Below, in pieces: positions 1 through 9,281 of a DNA stretch of 34,293 bases. Under the pieces are notes generated by a model, which saw only the letters and a list, made by a program, of their open reading frames with translations, did no database searches and was not told the origin of the DNA. Where the stretch lies: positions 1 through 34,293 of the forward strand of contig JAFDAS010000029.1 in assembly GCA_019313695.1 (NCBI GenBank), read 5' to 3'. This DNA is from Deltaproteobacteria bacterium. GTDB taxonomy: Bacteria > Desulfobacterota > Syntrophia > Syntrophales > UBA2210. Position numbers and translations under genes: made by a program. Numbering within the stretch: the first letter of the stretch is position 1; each line of letters begins with the position of its first letter.

Positions 1-168
1 CATATCAACAATCGCCAGGTCGGGAGACACGGACTTGATCATGTCAACACCGCTCTCGCCATTCTCCGCCGTAAATACCTCATATCCGCTCTTTTCAAGT
101 ATCAATCTGGTCGCCATCAGGAAGTCCCTGTCATCGTCTATCAAAAGTATTTTTTTCTTTGTGGTCAT
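1..168 (-). CDS. Response regulator receiver (REC) domain protein, partial (N-terminus only; runs off the window edge)
   Basis: Reverse complement reads MTTKKKILLIDDDRDFLMATRLILEKSGYEVFTAENGESGVDMIKSVSPDLAIVDM, with the acidic DDD pocket and the phospho-acceptor D region of REC domains. ATG at 168..166 on the minus strand. Confidence 0.85.
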   Translation of the reverse strand, partial: MTTKKKILLIDDDRDFLMATRLILEKSGYEVFTAENGESGVDMIKSVSPDLAIVDM

Positions 169-211
169 GATCTGGTTCCCCCATCATCATTATCAATTTT
201 AACACATACTG

Positions 212-227
212 TGCAAGACCAGTGCCA
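212..227 (-). promoter_or_regulatory. Candidate sigma54 (-24/-12) promoter upstream of the REC gene
   Basis: Minus strand reads TGGCAC-TGGTC-TTGCA, a full match to TGGCAC-N5-TTGCW, ~44 nt upstream of the REC start codon. Confidence 0.7.
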
Positions 228-383
228 AAATCCAACTCATTGTAATGCTTTATTAAAATAGAATTCCCGCATAGAAAACTTTTCTTCCCGAGGGGCGAAG
301 ATACCCACACACGAGGAAGATAACCCCACCCGAAGATTAAGGCCAATCCGGCGCAGTAAACTGATTGCAAACCTGATCGACTG

Positions 384-446
384 GATCGACTGAAAAACAC
401 TGTTGATCATCTGCTTGAAGGTTCTGGAGTTGCGATGCGGCGGGAT
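384..446. repeat. 63-bp imperfect direct repeat, copy 1 (partner at 9576-9638)
   Basis: gatcgactgaaaaacactgttgatcatctgcttgaaggttctggagttgcgatgcggcgggat aligns without gaps to 9576-9638 with about 12 mismatches. Confidence 0.75.
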
Positions 447-529
447 GGTGGAGCTTTTTAAGAACTTGTCAGTTTTAGATAATTGAGTTTTTGAATCTGT
501 GCATTACCGTTCCGATCAGTTAAACCACC

Positions 530-1987
530 TTAGAAGCTATATTTGAAGGAAGTTATGAGCCGGTCATTCCGTTTCCACCTGCCATAGTAACTGTCACTCT
601 TGCCATTGAAGAATTCAGTGGCTAAAATCCATTCGAGTCCCTCCCTGATTTTATATTTGGACTGGATTCTGTTGTATCGACCTGATGGATTGAACTCGAA
701 ATCCGAAACATACTGGAAGCTTAAATCTTCATTGTATTTAAAGTTAATACGGGTGAAGAGATTATTCCGTCCCAGCCTGCCTTTCCTGGAACTTGTCGTG
801 TAACCTGTTGCTGATTGTTTTTCAGTTACTTCCTCTCGAGCATATTCGATGGTTATGTCTATTTTCTCCAGAAAGACCTTCTCGGCGTATTCATCGATAG
901 TATACGTGAGGCCTCCAACGAGGTTTATATAATTATCGTCCTTTCCGTCATAACTGAGGTTAAACAGGCCTTCGCCGTGAAACTCAAACTTTTTGTAAGT
1001 GGTTGAGAAACCGGCTGCATAGTCGCCTACCTTTACATTTTCCTTGATGGCCACCTTTTTAATCCCACGGGTTTCTTCTCTCAGTACATGATAAGAATTG
1101 AGACCGTGGTAAGCAGAGGCAAATAGATCCCAGCCGTGGAGGGTTGTCTTGGCCCTGGCAAAGTAGCCGACGTTATTAATTGAAATGGCAGGGAAATCTT
1201 CCTCGATTTTCTTGCCGGAAATGTCTTCCCCGTAAAGCTCGTAATCTCCCCCGGCTCCGGACCAGCGGGAATGTTCACTGGGAGTCTTCCCGGTGTTGAA
1301 TACGGGAAGTATCATCGCCGTGAAGGTATATTTGCCAAGATAGTAATCAGCCCTTGTCTGCCATATACCGAAATCTTTAGGATCCAGCGGGTCATTCGAA
1401 TCCGCGGGACGATATCTGTCGGCAGGAGAGAAAAGTGTCGAAATTCCATCCTGAAAAATCTTTTTGCCCACGGTTACATCATAGGTATCCTGGGAAAGGG
1501 TAAGGTAAAGTTCATTCAATTCCAGATAGTGCCGTTGGCTATCCCTGTCCTGTGGCCACCTGAAAATGCCTTCATAGGTATCCTGTTGACTTCCCGCTTC
1601 CAGCCAGCCGGAAAGGTCCAGACGTAATGTATTGCCGCCTGTCCATGTGTTAAATCTCAAGAGAGCATCTCCAACAGGATTTTCCTTATCAAGACCTTCC
1701 TTGTCATCCGGCTTCCGGTAGAAATAATGGCCGCGCAATTGAAGGCTTCCCTCAAGGTTCTTGACGATCTGGGTGAGGTACTTAAATCGATCCTCCTTTT
1801 TCTCAGCCGGCGCTGCCTCCAATTCGCCTAAAAGATCAAGATCATCGCCGGATTTCTCTTCTGTGGTCGACATCTCTTGATCCAGAGCGTTTAACAGATC
1901 AAGATCATCAGCGCTCACAACCTGCTGAGAACTGAAGACCAGGAAAAGAACTAAGAAAAACGCGGCAAAATATTTTGTCCGGCTCAT
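530..1987 (-). CDS. Secreted outer-membrane beta-barrel protein (porin / DUF1302-like), probable outer-membrane partner of the adjacent RND protein
   Basis: 485 aa, signal peptide (MSRTKYFAAFFLVLFLVFSSQQVVSA), alternating amphipathic strands, C-terminal ...RLITSFKYSF ending in F. Directly downstream of the MMPL/RND gene. Confidence 0.7.
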   Translation of the reverse strand: MSRTKYFAAFFLVLFLVFSSQQVVSADDLDLLNALDQEMSTTEEKSGDDLDLLGELEAAPAEKKEDRFKYLTQIVKNLEGSLQLRGHYFYRKPDDKEGLDKENPVGDALLRFNTWTGGNTLRLDLSGWLEAGSQQDTYEGIFRWPQDRDSQRHYLELNELYLTLSQDTYDVTVGKKIFQDGISTLFSPADRYRPADSNDPLDPKDFGIWQTRADYYLGKYTFTAMILPVFNTGKTPSEHSRWSGAGGDYELYGEDISGKKIEEDFPAISINNVGYFARAKTTLHGWDLFASAYHGLNSYHVLREETRGIKKVAIKENVKVGDYAAGFSTTYKKFEFHGEGLFNLSYDGKDDNYINLVGGLTYTIDEYAEKVFLEKIDITIEYAREEVTEKQSATGYTTSSRKGRLGRNNLFTRINFKYNEDLSFQYVSDFEFNPSGRYNRIQSKYKIREGLEWILATEFFNGKSDSYYGRWKRNDRLITSFKYSF

Positions 1988-2007
1988 AAGAACAGATCTT
2001 CCTGACC

Positions 2008-4752
2008 CTATTTTGTCTGGAGAAGGAGCTTGTCCGCCTGTACCAGACGTCCCCCTAGAATCCTGGACAGATTGAGAAACAGACGACTGGCGATTCGGGG
2101 ATAAATTCTCTGAATCCTCTTGAGGCTGTTCCAGTCAATCTCAAGATACTTGATCGGTTCCAGGGCACGCACGTCGGCAGACCGGGGACCGGGTTCCACA
2201 AGGGCTATTTCACCGAAAACATCACCGGGATTGAGGTTGGCAAGAAAAAAATCCTTTCCTGCCTTTCTGTCCCTCACCACCACCTCGGCCCTCCCCTCAA
2301 GAAGGAGGTACATGCTTGAACCCTCTTCACCCTGTACTACGGCCAGATCCTCTGCTTCACTGGAAAGAACCTTGCCCAGCAAAACGATCTTTTTTATCTG
2401 CCAGGCCCTGAGATCCCGGAATAATTCGGCATCCCGCATGACTGCCCGTTGCAGATGCAGACCCAGCATATCCCAGAGAGTTATCAACTGAGTGGATGAG
2501 AGCAGGATCGGCGTTATGAACAGATCGCCAATGATAGCGAATATCATAACCATTGATGAAAGCAGGCCGAAACTGATGACAGGGACAAAATTGGAAAAAC
2601 CGAGCACGGCAAACCCAAGGGCCAGGGCTACAGACGTTGAAATGACCGGTCTCGTTTCAGCGCGTATGCACACCTCAATGGCCTTGTCCTGGCTTTGCAG
2701 TACACGCATCTCCGTATTATAACGGCTCATGAGATGTATGGTGTCATCCACGGCAATTCCGATGGCGATCGCCGCCACCATGGCGGTTCCGGTATTTAAG
2801 GGAATACCGAAAATGCCCATAATGCCGAAGTTAAGAACGATTGGAAACAGATTCGGAACGAGGGATAGAGCGCCGGCCTTAACATTGACGAACAAGATTG
2901 ACATAATGATAAAGATGAAGACAAGCACCAGGGAAAGTGACTTTGCCTGTCCCGCGGCCATACTGTCCGCCGCCGTATTAATGAGGATATTCTCACCGGT
3001 AAGCCCCCACAGGAAATGAGGATTCAGAGTTTTTCTAATGTGTTCCTCAAGGTCTTCGATCGCTTCGGCAAGTTCGTAGGAGGAACTGATATTATGCCTC
3101 ACCAGGATATTTGCTTCACTGAAATCCGCGGTCACGTAACGGGAAATTTCATCCCTGTGTAAGAAGAGGAGGTACTGGGCGATAAGATCAGCCGAATCAG
3201 GCAGCTTGAAGTATTTCTCATCACCGTTGTTCATTTCTCTGTGTATGAGGGAGATATCATCCGCCAGGGACTTTGTTTTATCAAACAATCCTTTTTCGGA
3301 GATGTATTTTTGTATTTGAGCAACCTGAGCAAGGTTTTCCGGCTGCTTGAAAGCACCCGGGAAACCACTGTTCACAGAGATGAAAAAGGCCTGAGTACCC
3401 GATAAATTTTTATGAAGTATCTCGCTGCGGGTACATATTGCGGAGCTTTTCTTGAAATAACCGAGAAGATCATTATCTACATTGACCTGCACCGTAAAAA
3501 CCCCGATGATAACAGCCAGACCAAGAAAAAACCCGAGAACCAGCGGTTTATTGCTGTAAATAATTTTTATTATATTATTGGCAATAATGCCAAAAAAGCG
3601 GTCTATAGAACTTTCTTTGTGTTCCCCGGAGATTTTGACTTTTGTAGAGCCGAAGAAATGGAGATAAGCCGGAGCGAGGAGGCAGGTGGCAACAGGATTA
3701 ACGAAAAGGCCAAATGCCGCCACAATACCGAATTGTTTAAGCAGGGTTATCTGGTTCAGTGTGATGGAAAGGAACCCGATAAAAGTCGTCAGAGAGGTGA
3801 GAAGGATCGCCGTGCCGACCTTGCCCGTCATGATTTTAATAGCCTCAGCCCTGTTGCCATCCGTTTCTTCCACACCTTCAAGATATTCGGAAAGGATATG
3901 TATGTCCTCTGTCGAGCCTATGACAATGATAAGAGAAGGCACTATAACTGTAAGTACATTCAGAGGGATACCCACCTGGGCCATAAAACCGGCTGTCCAG
4001 ACGATACTTGTGCCTGCCGTAAGCATGGGCAATACAGCTCCGCTGGCAGAGCGCATGAATATGATCAAGGTTAGCAGGAGAACAAGTGCCGCCATGGGAG
4101 CTAACCTGACCGTATCACTTATGATATTTTCAGAAATCAAACGGCGGGTATAGGAAGGACCAATTTGGAATATGGTACCGAACCGGTTCTGGAACGGTTT
4201 TATGATTTCATCTACTCTCCTGGAGAATTTGATATTAAAATCGGGATCATCAGGATCTCCCTCTACAAAGAGGTTTATCGCTGTAGCGGTACCATCTTTT
4301 GAAATCAGGTTGCTGAGAAAGATGGGATTCCGGAGGGCGTCTGTTTTTGCCCGTTCGGCCTCTTCCCGGGTTTCGGGGGGCCAGTCCATCAAGGGATTGG
4401 TTTCAAGCGCCCCGTCCACCCCCTTAAAGTTGGTTACGGAATAGAGACTTTCAACCTTGCTGACTCCGTGTAATTCCTCGCACTTGAAAACCAGCTCATC
4501 CAGCATTTTCAGTTTTTCAGGGGTAAAGAGATTTTTATCCTGGACAAAGATGGCGGTGATATTCTCAGTTCCAAATTTTTTCAGGGTGGCTTGATAATAG
4601 TCCTGGGCGGGATCTCCCTGGATCATCATGCCTTCCGTCGAGGCATCGATCCTTATATTGCGGGCGCCGTATAAGGCAAAAATTGTGACGATGGCAACTA
4701 CAACAATCGCAATCCACGGGTGAGCCTGACCCCACAGCATAAATTTACGCAT
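2008..4752 (-). CDS. RND superfamily (MMPL-type) exporter with a fused C-terminal cyclic-nucleotide-binding-like domain
   Basis: 914 aa. Two repeats of large periplasmic loop plus TM bundle, with GXXXD-type TM4 motifs (IVIGSTEDIHI, IAIGIAVDDTIHLMSRY). C-terminus GSSMYLLLEGRAEVVVRD...LNPGDVFGEIALVEPGPRSADVRALEP resembles CRP/cNMP-binding domains. Confidence 0.88.
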   Translation of the reverse strand: MRKFMLWGQAHPWIAIVVVAIVTIFALYGARNIRIDASTEGMMIQGDPAQDYYQATLKKFGTENITAIFVQDKNLFTPEKLKMLDELVFKCEELHGVSKVESLYSVTNFKGVDGALETNPLMDWPPETREEAERAKTDALRNPIFLSNLISKDGTATAINLFVEGDPDDPDFNIKFSRRVDEIIKPFQNRFGTIFQIGPSYTRRLISENIISDTVRLAPMAALVLLLTLIIFMRSASGAVLPMLTAGTSIVWTAGFMAQVGIPLNVLTVIVPSLIIVIGSTEDIHILSEYLEGVEETDGNRAEAIKIMTGKVGTAILLTSLTTFIGFLSITLNQITLLKQFGIVAAFGLFVNPVATCLLAPAYLHFFGSTKVKISGEHKESSIDRFFGIIANNIIKIIYSNKPLVLGFFLGLAVIIGVFTVQVNVDNDLLGYFKKSSAICTRSEILHKNLSGTQAFFISVNSGFPGAFKQPENLAQVAQIQKYISEKGLFDKTKSLADDISLIHREMNNGDEKYFKLPDSADLIAQYLLFLHRDEISRYVTADFSEANILVRHNISSSYELAEAIEDLEEHIRKTLNPHFLWGLTGENILINTAADSMAAGQAKSLSLVLVFIFIIMSILFVNVKAGALSLVPNLFPIVLNFGIMGIFGIPLNTGTAMVAAIAIGIAVDDTIHLMSRYNTEMRVLQSQDKAIEVCIRAETRPVISTSVALALGFAVLGFSNFVPVISFGLLSSMVMIFAIIGDLFITPILLSSTQLITLWDMLGLHLQRAVMRDAELFRDLRAWQIKKIVLLGKVLSSEAEDLAVVQGEEGSSMYLLLEGRAEVVVRDRKAGKDFFLANLNPGDVFGEIALVEPGPRSADVRALEPIKYLEIDWNSLKRIQRIYPRIASRLFLNLSRILGGRLVQADKLLLQTK

Positions 4753-4836
4753 AGATATAACCTCCGACTATCAGTATCCTGGTGAATTTCCGAAGTATTT
4801 CCAATAGAGGGCTAAATGTCCCGCTCCAAAATAATC

Positions 4837-4860
4837 GGGGACAGGTTTAAACCTGTCCCC
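4837..4860. repeat. Perfect 24-bp palindrome ggggacaggtttaaacctgtcccc
   Basis: Self-complementary over its full length; lies in the 135-bp gap between the LolA-like and RND genes. Confidence 0.9.
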
Positions 4861-4887
4861 ACTGGTTTATGAATGTATTAATGTTAC

Positions 4888-5703
4888 TTACCGTGTGTGC
4901 TTGCCGGAAAGTATAAAGCGTTCCGTGAAGACAGATTTCTCTACAGGCGTGTTGATCTTTCTCGACGTAATACCCGTGAGGGTTTTATGCTTTCTCCCCA
5001 GATGATTCATCAGAGTTTTTTTTGCGCGCCATACCGTTCCCGAGACATTTTCTAACGCGTGATTGGTTTGTATCTTCTGTAACCTGCCTCTGCGATCGTA
5101 AAACTCTGCCTTAAGGGTGTAGAGGTGTTCCTTTTCTATCCACATAATCCGTTTGGAATAGCCGCTTTCCCTCTTTTTTTCCTTGTTGGCCGGAACCGAC
5201 TCGATCACATAGCAGTCAGAATCCTTCTTGTCCTGATTCAGCTTTTCCGAACGCAGAATCGTATAGGTAAAGTTATCAATATCTTCCGGTTCCATATCTT
5301 CATATGTAAAGTCCGTGCCCATAAAGTAATTTTTCTTGCTTCCCTTGGCGATACGCTGCATTTTTTTCTGTGCCGGAAGGTACAGCCACTGGTCGTTGTC
5401 CCGTTCTTTCTGTTCCCATGTAAGGAGGGCTGTCCCCCTGATATCGGCAGGATCAAGGAATACGATCAGATAACGATGAATATCGTCTCCGGTTTCTTTC
5501 GAATAGCGTTTGATCAGCCTCTTTTCCTTGCTGCCGTCCTTGTCCACGAGGAGCATGATTTCGTCTCCAATTTCACTTTGTACTTTATGCAATTCTTTTT
5601 GTTTTTCCATAACCTCGCGTCCGGTCATCTCTGCGGCCTGTGCCACCAGTGGAACGATCAGCCACAGTATAATCAAACCTAATATCCAGAATTTTCTGTT
5701 CAT
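4888..5703 (-). CDS. Outer membrane lipoprotein-sorting (LolA-like) protein
   Basis: 271 aa with signal peptide. 'DIRGTALLTWEQKERDNDQWLYLPAQKKMQRIAKGSKKNYFMGTDFTYEDMEPED' is characteristic of the LolA-like family paired with MMPL/RND exporters. Confidence 0.8.
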   Translation of the reverse strand: MNRKFWILGLIILWLIVPLVAQAAEMTGREVMEKQKELHKVQSEIGDEIMLLVDKDGSKEKRLIKRYSKETGDDIHRYLIVFLDPADIRGTALLTWEQKERDNDQWLYLPAQKKMQRIAKGSKKNYFMGTDFTYEDMEPEDIDNFTYTILRSEKLNQDKKDSDCYVIESVPANKEKKRESGYSKRIMWIEKEHLYTLKAEFYDRRGRLQKIQTNHALENVSGTVWRAKKTLMNHLGRKHKTLTGITSRKINTPVEKSVFTERFILSGKHTR

Positions 5704-5785
5704 AACTTTCCCCTCGAGACCTCTGAATTTTCCAGTAAGTGGTCAAAGCTCATGATTTCTATTAAATTTTTAAAATGGTTATTGT

Positions 5786-5930
5786 GACGAACTCGTAAGA
5801 AGTCAAATTCAGTGAATCTGTCATCTCGACCATAGGGAAAAATCTTATCTTTTCAGCATGTTACGTTTTAAAGATTTCTCGTCCCGACCCGTCGGGATGA
5901 CAAGCTGAGAAGACTTTTGACGAACCCATC
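5786..5930. mobile_element. Degenerate MITE-like element with terminal inverted repeats related to the element at 14341-14497
   Basis: Left end gacgaactcgtaagaagtc and right end gacttttgacgaacccatc are imperfect inverted repeats. The interior also contains inverted arms (gtcatctcgacc...aaatctt / aaagatttctcgtcccg...gggatgac). Confidence 0.55.
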
Positions 5931-6025
5931 GATCGTGACATTTCCCGGTTTGTTCACCCTTTGACCCCGTTTGTGGCCCATCCCCTAATCTGTCAAAAGT
6001 GTCGGTCTGACCCCGTTTTTTACTT

Positions 6026-7837
6026 TTATGGTGTTACTATTTGCTCCCCCTTGTCCCCCTGGAAGATGCCGACGACTCCTTCGTCCCCCTCATCCATTCC
6101 CCATGCGCCGCCTATGGAGGCAGCGTCGGTCCCGTAAAATGACCCGTGGCACATCGTATGATCGGGCGGGCCCTCGGCCCCGTCGAGATTCCATGTTCCA
6201 TTTGCTATCGAGAAGGTGCCGTCACTGTTATAGATGCCGGAACCATCATGGATGTAGACTGTTCTTTCTCCGCCTAAAACGTCTATATCAAAATCACTGA
6301 TTTCAGCAGTCCCGAAATTTACGTAGCAGCTAAACTCACCCGTCATGTCGGTGCCGCCACCTGCTATCCAGTAGGTGCCATAAGCGTCTCCGGAATAAGT
6401 GGCTGTGGTCGTGGTCGGCATGGAAGAGGTGTCGTCACCGCAAATATAGTAACCTTTGTTATTTATAAGGTAGGTCTTGTCGTCGACAGTGATACTGTCG
6501 GCCATGGTCCAGTAACCCCACTCGAGATATTCGCAATCAGCGCTGCCCGGCAGCTCGGCATGGGTTATAGGCTTGCTCTCTCCAAGGTCTGTCGAGCTGT
6601 TCGCCCCGGAATTAAAGACCACCCACTTCGCGTAAGCAGTCTCTGTGAAATATTCAGGATCGGCTCTCAGATAATCGGCCGAGGGGTCCTTGCTGCCACG
6701 CGCCCACATATTTTCACCATCGAAATCCTGACGCTTGGTGCTGACAAAGAACTCCTCCAAGCTGGAATCGGATTGGTTGGTGAGCATTCCGGAAAAATAA
6801 CCAACGCCTGTTCCAGTTGCGTTCGTACCGGGATCTCTGACAGGGTCGGACGGTTTCTCAGCTGCTTTTGTCGTCTGATCCTGTGTTATATCTGTTGTAT
6901 CGGGCGTTTCTTCAATAACATCCGTTTCACTGGGTTCAGCCTCTGCGCTGGTTTCCGCCTCTCCGCCGGTTTCACCTTCATCTGCCCCGGTTCCCTCTTC
7001 TCCTTCAGGGGTCGGCGCTTCTGTAGTGCCCTCGAACTGTCTGGCCTCACCGGGAGGTGTGGGCTCAACCGCACCCGCCCCCTCTCCGGTACAGGTGAGC
7101 ATGTTCCCCGGTTCCAGGACCTGCGTGGTTCCATCCACAGGCGAGTGAACCTCTATCTCACCGTCGAACGCGTATACTATGGTTTCCGTAGCGCCGGGGT
7201 TTGCCCGGGCGAGGTAAATCCATCCCGAATCGGACGCGTCCGCAAGGTAAACAGGCCTTGAGGCCACAGATTTTCCCTGCACCTCTCTCACCGCTACACC
7301 AAACTTGGTTCCCCGCACACCCGCCACGGCTGTCGGGGTCTCGACCGACATGGATACCTTCCCGTATTTGAACAGTTTCAGGGCATAGAACATCGCCTTG
7401 CCTTTAGCCATGCCGAAGATCGACCTCTTCTCCTTCATTTCAAGATCGACGACAAATTCCTTTATGTCTATACTGGTATCTTCGGCCATGGTTATCAGAT
7501 TATCATCGAGAAACTTGACGCGGCAGCGGGATTCTTTCAGTGTAAAGATGACATCCTTTTCAAAGATCTTATCTCCCGGGGCCGCGAAGTAGGCCTGATC
7601 CGAGTCCCCGTGGATCACGGCCGCATGGCCGGTCATGGTCTCTATGACACCTGCCTCCCTGACATCGGCGCCGATGAAGTAATCTTTTATATCCAGACCC
7701 TGCAGTTCCCCGGGAAGCATCTCTGCCGGCACCATATTTCCCCTGTCCGGGGCGGCGGCCTCCTGACCAAGTATGGCCTGTGAGCTTCCTAACAGAAAAA
7801 TCAGAATAACAAATACTGTGAAAATGCGGTGCTTCAT
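6026..7837 (-). CDS. FecR-domain secreted protein with a large acidic/Thr-rich linker and C-terminal extension
   Basis: Start revised to the ATG at 7837 (MKHRIFTVFVILIFLLGSSQAILG, preceded by aggagggc). FecR-type core 'VKFLDDNLITMAEDTSIDIKEFVVDLEMKEKRSIFGMAKGKAMFYALKLFKYGKVSMSVETPTAVAGVRGTKFGVAV'. Confidence 0.8.
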   Translation of the reverse strand: MKHRIFTVFVILIFLLGSSQAILGQEAAAPDRGNMVPAEMLPGELQGLDIKDYFIGADVREAGVIETMTGHAAVIHGDSDQAYFAAPGDKIFEKDVIFTLKESRCRVKFLDDNLITMAEDTSIDIKEFVVDLEMKEKRSIFGMAKGKAMFYALKLFKYGKVSMSVETPTAVAGVRGTKFGVAVREVQGKSVASRPVYLADASDSGWIYLARANPGATETIVYAFDGEIEVHSPVDGTTQVLEPGNMLTCTGEGAGAVEPTPPGEARQFEGTTEAPTPEGEEGTGADEGETGGEAETSAEAEPSETDVIEETPDTTDITQDQTTKAAEKPSDPVRDPGTNATGTGVGYFSGMLTNQSDSSLEEFFVSTKRQDFDGENMWARGSKDPSADYLRADPEYFTETAYAKWVVFNSGANSSTDLGESKPITHAELPGSADCEYLEWGYWTMADSITVDDKTYLINNKGYYICGDDTSSMPTTTTATYSGDAYGTYWIAGGGTDMTGEFSCYVNFGTAEISDFDIDVLGGERTVYIHDGSGIYNSDGTFSIANGTWNLDGAEGPPDHTMCHGSFYGTDAASIGGAWGMDEGDEGVVGIFQGDKGEQIVTP

Positions 7838-7856
7838 GATAGCCCTCCTGTTTAAG

Positions 7857-9281
7857 CTAAAACTTAAACCCGACATCAAAGGTATAAGTAGTCTTGTCAA
7901 ATTCGTAAAGTGATGCGTTTGAGTCATTATCCGTATAGTTGAAAGTGACCGTTGCAAAGAAGTATTCCAGGAATTCCTGACTAAGCACCGCCATTATGTT
8001 GTGTTGTTTGTCTTTCCGGTCCTGGCTGTACAGCAGCGGTTTTTCTTTGTAGTCCCTTTCGGTCCACTTGTACCGGACAAAGAGTTCCGTCTTCGCTGAA
8101 AGCCTGGTAAGATAGGACAACGAATAATACCAGGCATCGTAACAGTACCTGCGCGCCTCCGCGTTGCGATCTTCAAATCCCAGTGCCGCGGAGATAATAT
8201 GACGTCTGTCGGCAAGATAGATGCTCGGGTTTATCTCGTACCGGTATTGACTGTTGTCAAGGGAAGCATTTGTTGTGTTGTAGTAGAACTCTTTGTTGAA
8301 GGAATAAGAACCGGCAAGACTGAAATAAGGGCTAAAATAATGTTCATAAGACGGATTTATGTGAAATACGTGGGAAAGCCGTTCACTGCCATAATATTGT
8401 TCCTTATATCCCACAGGGCACTTCACGATATCGCGCCGGCCCACCCACCAGGGACCGGTTGTAAAATCGACCATCATAAAATTGAATTTGGAGTAGCTCT
8501 GGTAAGCGCTGTTGTAAAACGCGCCCGTTGTGTTCCACATCAGCCCCTGTCTCTCACCAAAATCATACACCACGTTGCCCATCAGGTTTGTGATCAAGGC
8601 CTCGTCACGCAATTTGACGGATTCGTTTCCAAGGGTTAGCGTTCCCCCGGTAACGGCAAGTTCCCTCTGATCGGGTCCCGAGCTTGCGTTGTCATCAAAC
8701 TGTAATCCCTGGGAGAAACGGACATGCCACACGACCTTCCTTGTACTCTCATCGATTGCGGCAAGGAGTTTCTCTATGTTTTTCCGGACGGCTTCAGGGG
8801 GTTTTGCCGCCTGGACGGTTTCAAGCTCCTGGCGGGCTTCATCGTAACGCTGCAGTTTGAAATAGGCGGTTGCCAGTTCCAGCCTTACCCTGTGCAGATC
8901 AGGATTGATTTCCAGCATCTTCTTGAACTTTTCGATGGCAAGCCGGGTTTCCCCAACCTTCATGGCGCTTGTTCCGAGCCACCACATGATGTCCATTGTT
9001 TCCGCCTGGCCGGCGACCTCCCTGAAGATCGGCAGGGCCTGGCCAAATTTCCTGTCATAGTAAAGGATTAGCGCCTCGGCCAGCTTTTTATCCAGGGCAT
9101 CGATCTCTTCCGGTGTCATCTCGCGAAGCTTTTCAATGGCCTCATCATTCACCTTCTCGCTGATCTCTGTCTCCGGACCGGTTGAAAAATCTCCGGCCTC
9201 AGCTGAAACTGCGGGAAAGAGAAGGAAAGAAAAGATAAAAAACAGGATGATTCCATGATAAAATCTGGATGTGAAATGCAT
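7857..9281 (-). CDS. TPR-containing outer-membrane beta-barrel protein (surface lipoprotein assembly modifier / DUF560-like architecture)
   Basis: 474 aa, signal peptide, N-terminal TPR helices (ALPIFREVAGQ...RLAIEKFKKMLEINPDLHRVRLELATAYFKLQRYDEARQELE), C-terminal beta-barrel ending ...TYTFDVGFKF. 19-nt gap to the downstream FecR gene. Confidence 0.7.
   Translation of the reverse strand: MHFTSRFYHGIILFFIFSFLLFPAVSAEAGDFSTGPETEISEKVNDEAIEKLREMTPEEIDALDKKLAEALILYYDRKFGQALPIFREVAGQAETMDIMWWLGTSAMKVGETRLAIEKFKKMLEINPDLHRVRLELATAYFKLQRYDEARQELETVQAAKPPEAVRKNIEKLLAAIDESTRKVVWHVRFSQGLQFDDNASSGPDQRELAVTGGTLTLGNESVKLRDEALITNLMGNVVYDFGERQGLMWNTTGAFYNSAYQSYSKFNFMMVDFTTGPWWVGRRDIVKCPVGYKEQYYGSERLSHVFHINPSYEHYFSPYFSLAGSYSFNKEFYYNTTNASLDNSQYRYEINPSIYLADRRHIISAALGFEDRNAEARRYCYDAWYYSLSYLTRLSAKTELFVRYKWTERDYKEKPLLYSQDRKDKQHNIMAVLSQEFLEYFFATVTFNYTDNDSNASLYEFDKTTYTFDVGFKF

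Noticed and set aside
131-400. 89-aa minus-strand ORF upstream of the REC gene
   Set aside because: Overlaps the REC coding region in another frame and covers the sigma54 promoter; treated as non-coding.
3412-4074. 220-aa plus-strand ORF antisense to the RND gene
   Set aside because: Lies fully inside the well-supported RND CDS; charged low-plausibility sequence with no domain.
6560-7261. 233-aa plus-strand ORF antisense to the FecR gene
   Set aside because: Shadow ORF opposite a gene with clear signal peptide, RBS and FecR motif.
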